This document shows, piece by piece, positions 36,322-44,197 of a stretch of DNA of 64,000 nucleotides. How positions within the stretch are numbered: the first letter of the stretch is position 1; every line of letters starts with the position of its first letter. This DNA is from Cytobacillus sp. NJ13 (GTDB lineage: Bacteria; Bacillota; Bacilli; Bacillales; Cytobacillaceae). The translations under genes and the position numbers were made by a program. The DNA lies in the NCBI GenBank assembly GCA_030348385.1, contig JAUCFP010000006.1:1-64000 (forward strand), written 5' to 3'. Below the pieces are notes generated by a model. The model was given only the letters and a program-made list of their open reading frames with translations. It had not been told where the DNA came from and did not search any database.

Positions 36322-36987
36322 TTGTGCGGCCGGTTTACACTAACAGAAACCATCGAAAAACTTCAGCTGCTGTTTGAATTTGAATATGCAGAGGGAGAGG
36401 TTTTACCCAGATATAATATCGCGCCAAGCCAGAATATCTTAACCATCATTGGAGATGGCAAACAGCGGATCGGCATGCAGATGAAGTGGGGGCTGGTCCC
36501 ATTCTGGGCTAAAGACGAAAAAATAGCTTACAAAATGATAAACGCAAGAGCGGAAGGCATCGACTCGAAACCAAGTTTTAAAGCTCCCTTTAAAAGCAGA
36601 AGGTGCTTAATCCTTGCAGATGGCTTTTATGAATGGAAGAAAACCGAAGAAGGTAAACAGCCATACAGGTTCATTATGAAAGATGAAAAACCGTTTGCCT
36701 TTGCAGGTATCTGGGATTCATGGCATAAAGGAGAAAAACCTCTAACGAGCTGTACAATCATTACAACGGGGCCAAATGAAGTAACCGGGGATGTTCATGA
36801 CCGAATGCCGGTGATATTAAAGGAAAGCGATTTTGAAGACTGGATTAATCCCCGTTTTAATGACACTGAATATCTGAAGTCATTGCTTGAACCCTATCCG
36901 GGTGAAAAAATGGATAAGTATCCGGTATCAAATAAAGTGAATTCACCGAAAAATGAGCTGGCAGAATTAATTTCTCCGCTCAGGTAG
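36322..36987 (+). CDS. SOS response-associated peptidase (SRAP/HMCES family)
   Basis: A 221-residue protein that caps abasic sites in single-stranded DNA through the amine and thiol of an N-terminal cysteine. The start must be the TTG directly before TGC, giving Met-Cys2-Gly-Arg-Phe; the longer frame would bury the catalytic cysteine. AGAGGTGAT is placed for that TTG. Other active-site residues lie in MINARAEGI, DGFYEWKK and DVHDRMPVIL. No LexA box is visible upstream despite the family name. Confidence 0.93.
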   Translation: MCGRFTLTETIEKLQLLFEFEYAEGEVLPRYNIAPSQNILTIIGDGKQRIGMQMKWGLVPFWAKDEKIAYKMINARAEGIDSKPSFKAPFKSRRCLILADGFYEWKKTEEGKQPYRFIMKDEKPFAFAGIWDSWHKGEKPLTSCTIITTGPNEVTGDVHDRMPVILKESDFEDWINPRFNDTEYLKSLLEPYPGEKMDKYPVSNKVNSPKNELAELISPLR

Positions 36988-36992
36988 TTTAT

Positions 36993-37021
36993 AAAACGGA
37001 CGCGAGACGCGTCCGTTTTTT
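36993..37021 (+). terminator. SRAP gene terminator
   Basis: AAACGGACGCG and CGCGTCCGTTT form an 11-bp stem over AGA, then TTTTT. Confidence 0.93.
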
Positions 37022-37040
37022 CAAAATGAACTTTTAACTT

Positions 37041-37169
37041 TGAGAACTGTCCAGCTCCAGCGCCTACCCCCTCAAGGTGTCGGGGGTGAGCACCAAGGGA
37101 AAGCTTCCTTGGATGTTCTTCGCAGGAACAAGCACTTTGGCTTGTTCCGAAGGCGCTTCCGCTTTTCTT
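37041..37169 (+). repeat. Dispersed intergenic repeat, copy 3
   Basis: It opens GAACTGTCCAGCTCCAGCGCC, continues CCCCCTCAAGGTGTCGGGGG and closes AAGGCGCTTCCGCTTTTC. A 60-base insert with a CCAAGGGAAAGCTTCCTTGG palindrome separates the halves. It lies between the convergent SRAP and DinB genes. Confidence 0.75.
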
Positions 37170-37170
37170 A

Positions 37171-37632
37171 TCATCTGCTCACAAACATCGGAAGCTCCGT
37201 ATGGCCCATTTCCCGTACATAGACAAACAAATTCCCTTTATGATGAATTTCATGATCCATTGCAAGCTGCAGCAGCTGGCTGCCTGTAAGTTCCATTCCA
37301 AAAATCCGTGTCAAATCAATGTTCCTATCCATTTCTTCATTTGTTAATGATGAAATGATCTCAATGGTTTTTTCTGTGTAGTTTTCAGCGGCTTCAGAAA
37401 GGTTTGGCGCAATTTCATCGAATTTCTCGCCAAACACTGACGGGCTGCCTTCTTTTACTGTTTTGGCAAACATATAAAAAGAAGTAAGCATATGAGTTAC
37501 CAGCTTGCCGGCCGCCATGCTTGTTTCAGTTGGTTTGTAGTCATAGTTATTTTCATTAATCTTCTTGATTAGCTCATTGGTCACCTTTCTGTGCGATAAA
37601 AAATAGTTCAGATATTTTTGCGCTCTTTCCAT
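37171..37632 (-). CDS. DinB family protein
   Basis: A 153-residue four-helix bundle of the DinB/YfiT superfamily. Candidate metal ligands are a histidine in LVTHMLTSFY and the pair in DHEIHHKGN, spaced as in divalent-metal-binding members, several of which are bacillithiol-dependent transferases. The exact reaction is unknown. TAGGAGG precedes the ATG. Confidence 0.85.
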   Translation of the reverse strand: MERAQKYLNYFLSHRKVTNELIKKINENNYDYKPTETSMAAGKLVTHMLTSFYMFAKTVKEGSPSVFGEKFDEIAPNLSEAAENYTEKTIEIISSLTNEEMDRNIDLTRIFGMELTGSQLLQLAMDHEIHHKGNLFVYVREMGHTELPMFVSR

Positions 37633-37816
37633 ATTAAAGACCTCCTAAAATTTAATCAGATTAACATTTCCACTTAACCTCCTTAAATTCCTTTATATTT
37701 CAAAATATGTTTTGGACTGGAAGGGATTTTACAAAAATCGTGGAATTATTTAACAGGGGAAGATTTGGAAGAATCTCTATTATACAGACATAGTGTTCAT
37801 AAGGGGGGATTCATAC

Positions 37817-39946
37817 ATGGGGAAAAAGAAGAAAAAGAAAAGCCATGTGCCTTTTAGGGTCAATTTATTGTTTTTTGCTGTTTTTGTTTTATTTTCAGTA
37901 CTAATTTTAAGACTTGGCGTTGTCCAGATTGTAAATGGTGAGACATACAAAAAAGAAGTTGACAGGACGGAAGATGTCATCGTATCTAACCCGGTTCCAA
38001 GGGGAAGGATGCTTGACAGGAACCATCAGCTTATTGTGGATAATATCCCAAAGAGTGCAATTACATATACCAACCGGAATGCCAAACAGAAAGAAATGCT
38101 TCAGGTGGCAGAACGGCTGGCCGTTTTGATTGATAAAAAGACGGATAAAGTGACAGAACGCGATAAGAAGGATCATTGGATTCTAAAAAATCCTGAAGCT
38201 GTCCGGGATAAAATAACTGATAAGGAATGGAAGCTGTTTAAAGAGAAAAAACTGGATGATAAGCAAATTTATGAGATGCAGCTTGAAAGAATTACAGAAG
38301 AAGATCTGAAACAGTTGAGCAAGCAGGACCTGGAAGTGCGGGCAATCTTCCGGGAATTTACGAGCGGCTATGCAATGACGCCGCAAATAGTAAAAAATGA
38401 GGGTGTATCAAGTAAAGAATATGCTGCGGTAAGCGAGAATCTTCAATATCTTCCAGGTGTCAATACAACTACTGACTGGGATCGAACTTATGCTTTTGAC
38501 AGTACGCTCCAGACAGTCCTGGGGAAGGTTACTGATACAAATGAAGGGCTGCCTCAGGAAAGGCTGGATTATTTTCTGGCCAGGGACTACAGCAGAAATG
38601 AACGTGTCGGAAAGAGCTATCTCGAAATGCAATATGAGGATGTTCTGCATGGCCAAAAATCAAAGGAAAAGCTTATTACAAAAAAAGGAGAAATTCTCGG
38701 AAGTGAACTGGTTTCTCAAGGCCAAAGAGGCAAGGATCTTGTCCTGACGATTGATATGGATCTGCAGAAGGCTGTGGAAAAAATATTGGAAGAGGAAATT
38801 TGGGCTGCAAAAAGGACCAGGGGAACTTACTTAATGGATCGTGCGTTTGTCGTCCTAATGAATCCGCATACTGGTGAAGTTCTGACGATGGCAGGTAAGA
38901 TGATAGACAAAGATGATGGTGGCAAAACGGTTCTGCAGGATTATGCGCTGGGTACGGTTGCCTCTTCTTATAATGTGGGATCCTCTGTAAAAGGGGCAAC
39001 TGTTTTAACAGGCTATAAAACCGGTGCAATTTCACCCGGGACGACATTTCTAGATGCACCCATGAAAATTGCAGGGACACCACAGGTGAAAAAATCCTGG
39101 TTTAACTTTCAGGCAATCATGAACGAAACAAGGGCTTTGCGCATATCCTCAAACGTATATATGTTCAAAACAGCAATTGAAATTGCGGATGCGCGGTATG
39201 CATATGATCAGCCTCTGGGATTTAAGAATCCTAATGCATTTGAAGATATGAGAGAGTCTTTCGGCCAATTTGGCCTCGGAGTCAGAACTGGCATCGATTT
39301 GCCGAATGAGGCAATAGGCTATGAAGGACCGCTTCGCTTGCCGGGATTTCTATTAGACCTTGCAATCGGGCAGTATGATACCTATACTCCGATGCAAATG
39401 GCGCAATATATATCAACGATTGCAAATGGCGGCTACCGTATCCAGCCGCGCCTTGTAAAAGAAATCCGTGAGCCAGCCACAGAGCAGGAGGAGCTTGGCC
39501 CGATCTGGAAGGATATTCAGCCAACTGTTTTAAATACGATAGATGTAAGTGATAGAGAACTAAACACTGTCAAAGAAGGATTAAGACAGGTGATGCAGCA
39601 TCCTGAAGGGACTGCATATAGAAGGTTCGCAGATGCACCATATTCTCCAGCAGGAAAAACAGGTACAGCGGAAGCATTTTATGACGGTCCTCTCAAAAAA
39701 AAGGGAGATAAATTAATAGATGTTATGAACTTGAGCCTTGTTGCCTATGCACCGCATAATAATCCTGAAATCGCCATGTCTGTCATTGTTCCATGGGCAT
39801 ACCAGGGAAGAAGCGGACATACAGCCAATTATGAAATTGGCAGAAAAGTATTAGATGCCTATTTTGAGCTGAAAAAGAAGCGGATGTCCGGACCTGAACA
39901 GGAACAGTCGGCAGAAGAAGGTTTCGAAACAGAAGAATCTGATTAA
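37817..39946 (+). CDS. pbpA: Class B penicillin-binding protein (PbpA/PbpH-like)
   Basis: A 709-residue transpeptidase that cross-links peptidoglycan outside the membrane. After a Lys-rich cytoplasmic start comes one span (about 12-35), a dimerisation domain (about 45-300) and the transpeptidase domain with SSVK (active serine), SSN and KTGT motifs. Length and the N-terminal pattern match the redundant rod-shape enzymes PbpA and PbpH of B. subtilis. The ATG after AAGGGGGG is used. A terminator follows. Confidence 0.92.
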   Translation: MGKKKKKKSHVPFRVNLLFFAVFVLFSVLILRLGVVQIVNGETYKKEVDRTEDVIVSNPVPRGRMLDRNHQLIVDNIPKSAITYTNRNAKQKEMLQVAERLAVLIDKKTDKVTERDKKDHWILKNPEAVRDKITDKEWKLFKEKKLDDKQIYEMQLERITEEDLKQLSKQDLEVRAIFREFTSGYAMTPQIVKNEGVSSKEYAAVSENLQYLPGVNTTTDWDRTYAFDSTLQTVLGKVTDTNEGLPQERLDYFLARDYSRNERVGKSYLEMQYEDVLHGQKSKEKLITKKGEILGSELVSQGQRGKDLVLTIDMDLQKAVEKILEEEIWAAKRTRGTYLMDRAFVVLMNPHTGEVLTMAGKMIDKDDGGKTVLQDYALGTVASSYNVGSSVKGATVLTGYKTGAISPGTTFLDAPMKIAGTPQVKKSWFNFQAIMNETRALRISSNVYMFKTAIEIADARYAYDQPLGFKNPNAFEDMRESFGQFGLGVRTGIDLPNEAIGYEGPLRLPGFLLDLAIGQYDTYTPMQMAQYISTIANGGYRIQPRLVKEIREPATEQEELGPIWKDIQPTVLNTIDVSDRELNTVKEGLRQVMQHPEGTAYRRFADAPYSPAGKTGTAEAFYDGPLKKKGDKLIDVMNLSLVAYAPHNNPEIAMSVIVPWAYQGRSGHTANYEIGRKVLDAYFELKKKRMSGPEQEQSAEEGFETEESD

Positions 39947-39983
39947 AGTATGAGTTTTAGCGGCTGGACAAAAAAGCCTTTCC

Positions 39984-40163
39984 TTATTGGGAATGGCTTT
40001 TTTTATACCTGAATTTGTTTTTTAAGTGATGCAGTTTTTGTTTAATTAATACCGGTTTGTCACTTTTTCCGAAGACCTTACGATTCACCGCAAATTGAAT
40101 CGATTCTTCCAAAATAGCGAGAATAATAATAGGGATGAAGATTACCAGAATCCAAAACCACAT
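39984..40163 (-). CDS. Small membrane-anchored basic protein
   Basis: A 59-residue protein: MWFWILVIFIPIIILAIL is a single N-terminal span and the rest is a basic cytoplasmic tail ending KKSHSQ. AAAGGAG lies eight bases before the ATG, strong support for translation. I do not recognise the family. Its 3' end overlaps the hairpin (AAAGCC/GGCTTT) that terminates the convergent pbpA gene. Confidence 0.65.
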   Translation of the reverse strand: MWFWILVIFIPIIILAILEESIQFAVNRKVFGKSDKPVLIKQKLHHLKNKFRYKKSHSQ

Positions 40164-40389
40164 GCCTCTGCTCCTTTCGTCTGATCGGCATACAATTTAT
40201 TTATATTCAGGGATGAATAGATAATGATATTAATAGGAAAATCATCCATGTATTTTCCTGACTGAACCATGTCCTGGTTATTTTCTTAAATAACCTATTA
40301 TTTCTGAAATAAACTTCTGCTTTTTTAAAGGTTCTGTGTAGTTTAATGAAAGGGCATTCGGGAAAATAGGGTAAAAAGGAGGTCCTGAC

Positions 40390-40671
40390 ATGAAAACAAT
40401 AAATGTAGAGCTTCAGTATGATGATCAGGAAATGAATAATAATCAGACAAAAGTATTTGATCAATTGAAGAACCATCTCGAAGGAACAGGATTTAAGGTG
40501 GTAACGATCATGGAAAATGATCAATATCTAAAGGAGCATTCCGGCCTTCCGAATCAAAAGAAAAACAAAGTGCTGCCATCTCAGCCTGAAGGAGCAGAAC
40601 CTGATATCAATTCCAGCGGTGCCGGCGGCATGGTCTCCCCTGATTCCAGTGAAAGCAAATACTCTGAGTAA
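40390..40671 (+). CDS. Hypothetical protein
   Basis: A 93-residue hydrophilic protein with an alpha/beta-looking N-terminal half (INVELQYDDQE, GFKVVTIMEND) and a disordered Ser/Gly/Pro-rich tail. AAAAGGAGG is well placed before the ATG. No family is recognised. A short ACCTTAGT/ACTAAGGT stem and T-run follow, so it is monocistronic. Confidence 0.65.
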   Translation: MKTINVELQYDDQEMNNNQTKVFDQLKNHLEGTGFKVVTIMENDQYLKEHSGLPNQKKNKVLPSQPEGAEPDINSSGAGGMVSPDSSESKYSE

Positions 40672-40784
40672 GATACGTGAACCTTAGTCACATTCAGGAC
40701 TAAGGTTTTTTTATTTTTAAGAGGAATTAATACGTTTGGATAGAATTTACAAATATAGAGAATTTGTTTGAAGGAGGATCATTT

Positions 40785-41192
40785 ATGAGTCAAAAACTCT
40801 TAAGAGTGGGAACGGTCTACATACCTGTCAGAAATGTAATGGATTCCTTAAACTGGTACACAGAGAAGCTAGGAGCAGCAGAAAGCTATAGGGATGAAAA
40901 GGGAAAAATGGCGATAATCAATATGGCAAGCCAAAGCTTTTTCCTTTTGGAAGCACCTGAAGAGGAAAGTCTTAATTTTAAGGATTCTGATGGAAGATTG
41001 CGATTTTGTTTAACCTTTGAGGTCGATGGAATAACAGAGCTCGAAAACTTGCATCGGGAACTTCTTGAGAAGGAAGTGAATACAGGAGCTATCGAAAATC
41101 GCGGGCATCCCGGCAGAAATTTTGTGTTTTCTGATCCGGACGGTAACTTATTTGATGTATGGAGTGAACTAAGCCCAAGTTTTAAGAAATAA
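40785..41192 (+). CDS. VOC family (glyoxalase-like) protein
   Basis: A 135-residue member of the vicinal-oxygen-chelate superfamily with two beta-alpha-beta-beta-beta units. Typical blocks are YIPVRNVMDSLNWYTEKLGA and NFVFSDPDGNLFDVWSE; the last glutamate is a likely metal ligand. The substrate is unknown. The ATG eight bases after AAGGAGG is used. An AGAG-AGCAGA/TCTGCC-CTCT terminator lies at about 41203-41235. Confidence 0.87.
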   Translation: MSQKLLRVGTVYIPVRNVMDSLNWYTEKLGAAESYRDEKGKMAIINMASQSFFLLEAPEEESLNFKDSDGRLRFCLTFEVDGITELENLHRELLEKEVNTGAIENRGHPGRNFVFSDPDGNLFDVWSELSPSFKK

Positions 41193-41262
41193 CTTTTAGG
41201 AAAGAGAGCAGATAATGGACTCTGCCCTCTTTTTACATATGATATCTTTTAGCAGCAAAACC

Positions 41263-41775
41263 TTAGCAATTATCGGATTTATGAAGATGAAGCGGCGGTG
41301 GAATGAGCCACCCTTTTTCTTTGTTCATACGAAGCACCTTAAGGCCTAAAGCTGCTTTCTGAGTATGGAATTGTCCAAACATGACTGCAATATCTTCACG
41401 AATACATTGACCCATGATTGTACTGCAGGCAACCAATCCTGCTCCGATGTCACCTGATAACTTCGCAGCTACTTCAGGGTCCATAAATCTCGCACCGGCT
41501 GGGATATCATTTACACAAGCATTAGGGCGGTCAGGTGGTGCGGGAGGAAGACCGACCCCATTTTCCTTCAAAATAGCCTCAATTTGTTCCTCTTCCTGTT
41601 TACCGAGGCGGATGGCTTCTTCAAGCATTTTCTTCAAGTCCTCGTCACCAGAGTGGCTAAGCAACGTTTGGTATGCAGAAGTCATTCCCTTTCCTGTCAG
41701 CAAATAAGACCACGTACTAAAAACTTCGCCATAATGCATAGGTTCGTCCTTTGGATTTCCGCTTAAAATACCCAT
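41263..41775 (-). CDS. DUF3231 family protein
   Basis: A 170-residue helical protein of the DUF3231 family, ferritin-like bundles of unknown function common in spore formers. Recognisable parts are GNPKDEPMHYGEVFSTWSYL, GKQEEEQIEAILKENGVGLP and the C-terminal HTQKAALGLKVLRMNKEKGW. AGGAGG precedes the chosen ATG; 12 codons of open frame upstream lack a ribosome site. Here it is a single-domain copy; many relatives carry two. Confidence 0.85.
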   Translation of the reverse strand: MGILSGNPKDEPMHYGEVFSTWSYLLTGKGMTSAYQTLLSHSGDEDLKKMLEEAIRLGKQEEEQIEAILKENGVGLPPAPPDRPNACVNDIPAGARFMDPEVAAKLSGDIGAGLVACSTIMGQCIREDIAVMFGQFHTQKAALGLKVLRMNKEKGWLIPPPLHLHKSDNC

Positions 41776-41935
41776 TGTATACCTCCTGAAAAGATTCATT
41801 TTTTGTGCCACCTTCCTTGTAATGCACAGCTATATCATGCCCAACAAGCGTCTTAAAATGTCATTGAATATTAAAAGATTAAACTTCCTCAATTTGTGGT
41901 AAATACCGTATAAAAGATAGAGGAGATGAAAAACA

Positions 41936-42250
41936 ATGGACCAAACAAAAAAAACATATTATATAGATATTGAAAATGCGCAGATCTACACAGAACCAGT
42001 TGAAGCAGCCGAATGGCAGTTTAAAATTTTTGCCACAGACGAAGAATTAGCTCAGTTAAATGAATACATTAATGAGAATTATGATGCAGATCTTAAAACA
42101 TTTGCCCGTGCACATGTCCCTTTCCTGGAGTACCACAAAGAATCAAAAAATGATGAATATGATGCATCCATGGAAGGCATTTATAAAATGATTTATGATC
42201 TTGGTGATGACGAAGCCCGGAGACATATAGAAGGGATGGGAATATTATAA
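41936..42250 (+). CDS. Conserved hypothetical protein
   Basis: A 104-residue acidic protein with an N-terminal strand pair (TYYIDIENAQIY) and a helical remainder ending GDDEARRHIEGMGIL. AGAGGAGATG precedes the ATG. I cannot assign a family or function; no membrane segment or catalytic motif is visible. An AGCTGG/TGGCTGC-type weak terminator follows at about 42262-42296. Confidence 0.65.
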   Translation: MDQTKKTYYIDIENAQIYTEPVEAAEWQFKIFATDEELAQLNEYINENYDADLKTFARAHVPFLEYHKESKNDEYDASMEGIYKMIYDLGDDEARRHIEGMGIL

Positions 42251-42500
42251 TCGGAAAAATGCAGCTGGTCTTTAATCGGACTGGCTGCTTTTGAAAAGAT
42301 AACACAAAAAAAGAACCGTCTCTTCTGTTTTCATCAGAATAACGGCTCTTATATTTGCTCCTGTATAATTGTTCTTTTTTGGTTTTTGTTTTTCTTGTGC
42401 GCATGTCCGCATACGCAAATGGGCTTCGATTGCATTCAGGGTTTCTTTTTCCCTCACGTACCGCTTTTTCCCTTAACTTCTTCGCAGCTGATTTAGCCAT
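42093..42500 (-). CDS. Small basic protein with run-on C-terminus
   Basis: The first 65 residues look genuine: MAKSAAKKLREKAVREGKRN, then RTRKTKTKKEQLYRSKYKSR, very basic, with AAAGGAG eight bases before the ATG. After that the frame runs through its own terminator (AGAGCCGT/ACGGTTCT followed by TTTTTTT at about 42308-42352) and across the convergent gene. The native stop is probably lost by a small frameshift, and the natural product is likely about 60-70 residues. Family unknown. Confidence 0.4.
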   Translation of the reverse strand: MAKSAAKKLREKAVREGKRNPECNRSPFAYADMRTRKTKTKKEQLYRSKYKSRYSDENRRDGSFFVLSFQKQPVRLKTSCIFPIIIFPSLLYVSGLRHHQDHKSFYKCLPWMHHIHHFLILCGTPGKGHVHGQMF

Positions 42501-42535
42501 ATTACCAACTCCTTTTCATGATTGTACCATAATGC

Positions 42536-42864
42536 CTAAATTGGAGGAATCACATTTGTTAACAGTAAAATAAAGAAAAGAAGGCCAATAAGTAAAAAGA
42601 TAACCGAACCGAGAACAGCATAATTAGGTCTGAAGCTGAACTCCTCCCTTGTAGATAAGAATCCAGTCATGGCACTTGCTCTGCTGTCTATAAACCTCGT
42701 CACCATACCGCCGCTGCCCGAAAACCATACGGTCAAAGCTGTAAAAGCCACACCTGAAAAAAACATGATTTCGATGAATCGGATTGAAAAGCACGTGAAG
42801 CGAGCAGGGTAATCAGAGTTTCTGCAGCTAGTGTAATGAACAATAAAAATATATTTTTTTTCAT
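42536..42864 (-). pseudogene. Frameshifted small membrane protein (DUF3899-like)
   Basis: From an ATG after AGGAGG the frame gives MKKNIFLLFITLAAETLITL and then ends early; the neighbouring frame continues with RFIEIMFFSGVAFTALTVWF, GGMVTRFIDS and a final IFLLIGLLFFILLL span. Together they make a DUF3899-like protein of about 110 residues with three spans. One indel near 42770-42800 explains the break; a sequencing error is possible. Confidence 0.5.
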
Positions 42865-43009
42865 AATAACGCCTCCTAAATAGAAATACGCAGGAATTTG
42901 GAAAAAGTTTCAATATTTTCACAAGACCTTTGAAAAGGTCTTTTTTTAGTTGGCACATTCTCTGCAGCATGCTCATTTGTAAAGCAATTAATATCCTTTC
43001 TTAAAGATA

Positions 43010-43075
43010 GGGGAATTTCCCCCCCTCTAATGGGGAAGTTCCCCGATATTGAAAAACTCCTCCCGCTTTTACAAT
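43010..43075 (+). promoter_or_regulatory. Tandem palindromes and promoter of the nitrate-type operon
   Basis: GGGGAATTTCCCC (43010-43022) and GGGGAAGTTCCCC (43032-43044) are near-identical 13-bp palindromes whose centres are 22 bp apart, two helical turns. Downstream lie TTGAAA (43049) and TACAAT (43070), a weak promoter with a 15-bp spacer. The sites would centre near -66 and -44, where an activator works. The NreC-like regulator encoded at 50.6 kb is the obvious candidate, by inference. Confidence 0.65.
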
Positions 43076-43114
43076 AAGGTTAAGGTAATTGTTTGTGAAT
43101 GAGGAGGAGTTAAT

Positions 43115-44197
43115 ATGCAGGCAAAAGCTGCAGTCAATCAAAAAACAGGAAACACATTAAACAATGCGTTTGCATCTCATTTTGCCAAGTCGATGTTTTT
43201 ATCTGTTACAGCATTAGCTATTCTTTCTTTTATTGGCACTAGAATGTTTACACATGTTGATTTAAACCTTTACGGATATATGGTCGGAACGATTGTGTTT
43301 ATTGGAGGGTTTTTCTACAGGTTCATTGCCTGGGGTGAAAGGCCGCCAACAAAGCTTATCCTGAAAAAAGGATTGAAGCTGCTATTTAGAAAGTCAACGC
43401 CAAAAACGTCTGTTGAGCATCTTGCAACTTACAATTTTATCTGGAATAGGGGAATTTACCGATGGACTCAGCACGTGCTAATCGGCTGGGGCTGCATCTT
43501 ATCCTGCTTCGTTACATTCCCTCTCGTTTTCGGATGGATGTATTTTACGATGGATAACAATGGCCATTACAACATTATTGCAATGGGCATGAAGGTAATG
43601 ACTGTCCCTGCGGATGGCATCATTGCCAACCTTTCTTATAACGCGCTGAATATTACAGCAGTAATGGTAATCGCTGGAGTTTGCATGGCGCTGTACCGCC
43701 GTCTGAAAAATATGCAGGCAAGAGCAGAGCAGAATTTCCTATATGATTTCATGCCTCTTTATATGCTGCTTCTAGTCAGCATCACAGGGTTGGCTTTAAC
43801 CTTTATGAACATCTTTTTACACGGTGCGGGACAGCCGGCAATGTCACTGATTCATCAGTGGTCAGTCATCATTACACTGATTTACCTGCCATTTGGAAAG
43901 CTTGCACATATTCCTTTCCGCCCAATGAGTGTTTTGGCAAGAAACTACAGAGAACATTATGCCGAACAGGGCATGAAGGAATGTAAGGTTTGCGGAGATC
44001 AGTTTGTTTCATCAGAACAATCAAAAGATGTCGTCGATGTACTCGGCGTGAACGATATTGAATTTAAAGCAAAGGAAGGACATCATCTTGCAGAAATGTG
44101 CCTCCCTTGCAGAAGAAAATACCGGATTGCACAATTTTCCGGATTCCCTACTCATGAAGTGAAGGTCAAGGAGGCAAACCAGAATGCAAAGGGATAA
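43115..44197 (+). CDS. NarI-like cytochrome b membrane subunit
   Basis: A 360-residue protein with about six spans (near 24-45, 55-72, 122-150, 170-195, 215-235 and 245-265). Histidines in YRWTQHVLIGWG, FLHGAG, LIHQWS and FGKLAHIPF are placed like the haem ligands of nitrate reductase gamma subunits; the RLVH-type end resembles NarI. The C-terminal 80 residues are cytoplasmic, with ECKVCGDQF and MCLPCRRKYR, two CxxC pairs that could bind zinc or iron, which NarI lacks. It would take electrons from quinol. GGAGGAG precedes the ATG and it overlaps the next gene by 14 bases. Confidence 0.7.
   Translation: MQAKAAVNQKTGNTLNNAFASHFAKSMFLSVTALAILSFIGTRMFTHVDLNLYGYMVGTIVFIGGFFYRFIAWGERPPTKLILKKGLKLLFRKSTPKTSVEHLATYNFIWNRGIYRWTQHVLIGWGCILSCFVTFPLVFGWMYFTMDNNGHYNIIAMGMKVMTVPADGIIANLSYNALNITAVMVIAGVCMALYRRLKNMQARAEQNFLYDFMPLYMLLLVSITGLALTFMNIFLHGAGQPAMSLIHQWSVIITLIYLPFGKLAHIPFRPMSVLARNYREHYAEQGMKECKVCGDQFVSSEQSKDVVDVLGVNDIEFKAKEGHHLAEMCLPCRRKYRIAQFSGFPTHEVKVKEANQNAKG

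Noticed and set aside
43010..43044. TnrA or Fnr box in the nitrate-type promoter
   Set aside because: Neither TGTNANAWWWTMTNACA nor TGTGA-N6-TCACA is present; the GC-rich palindromes are different sites.
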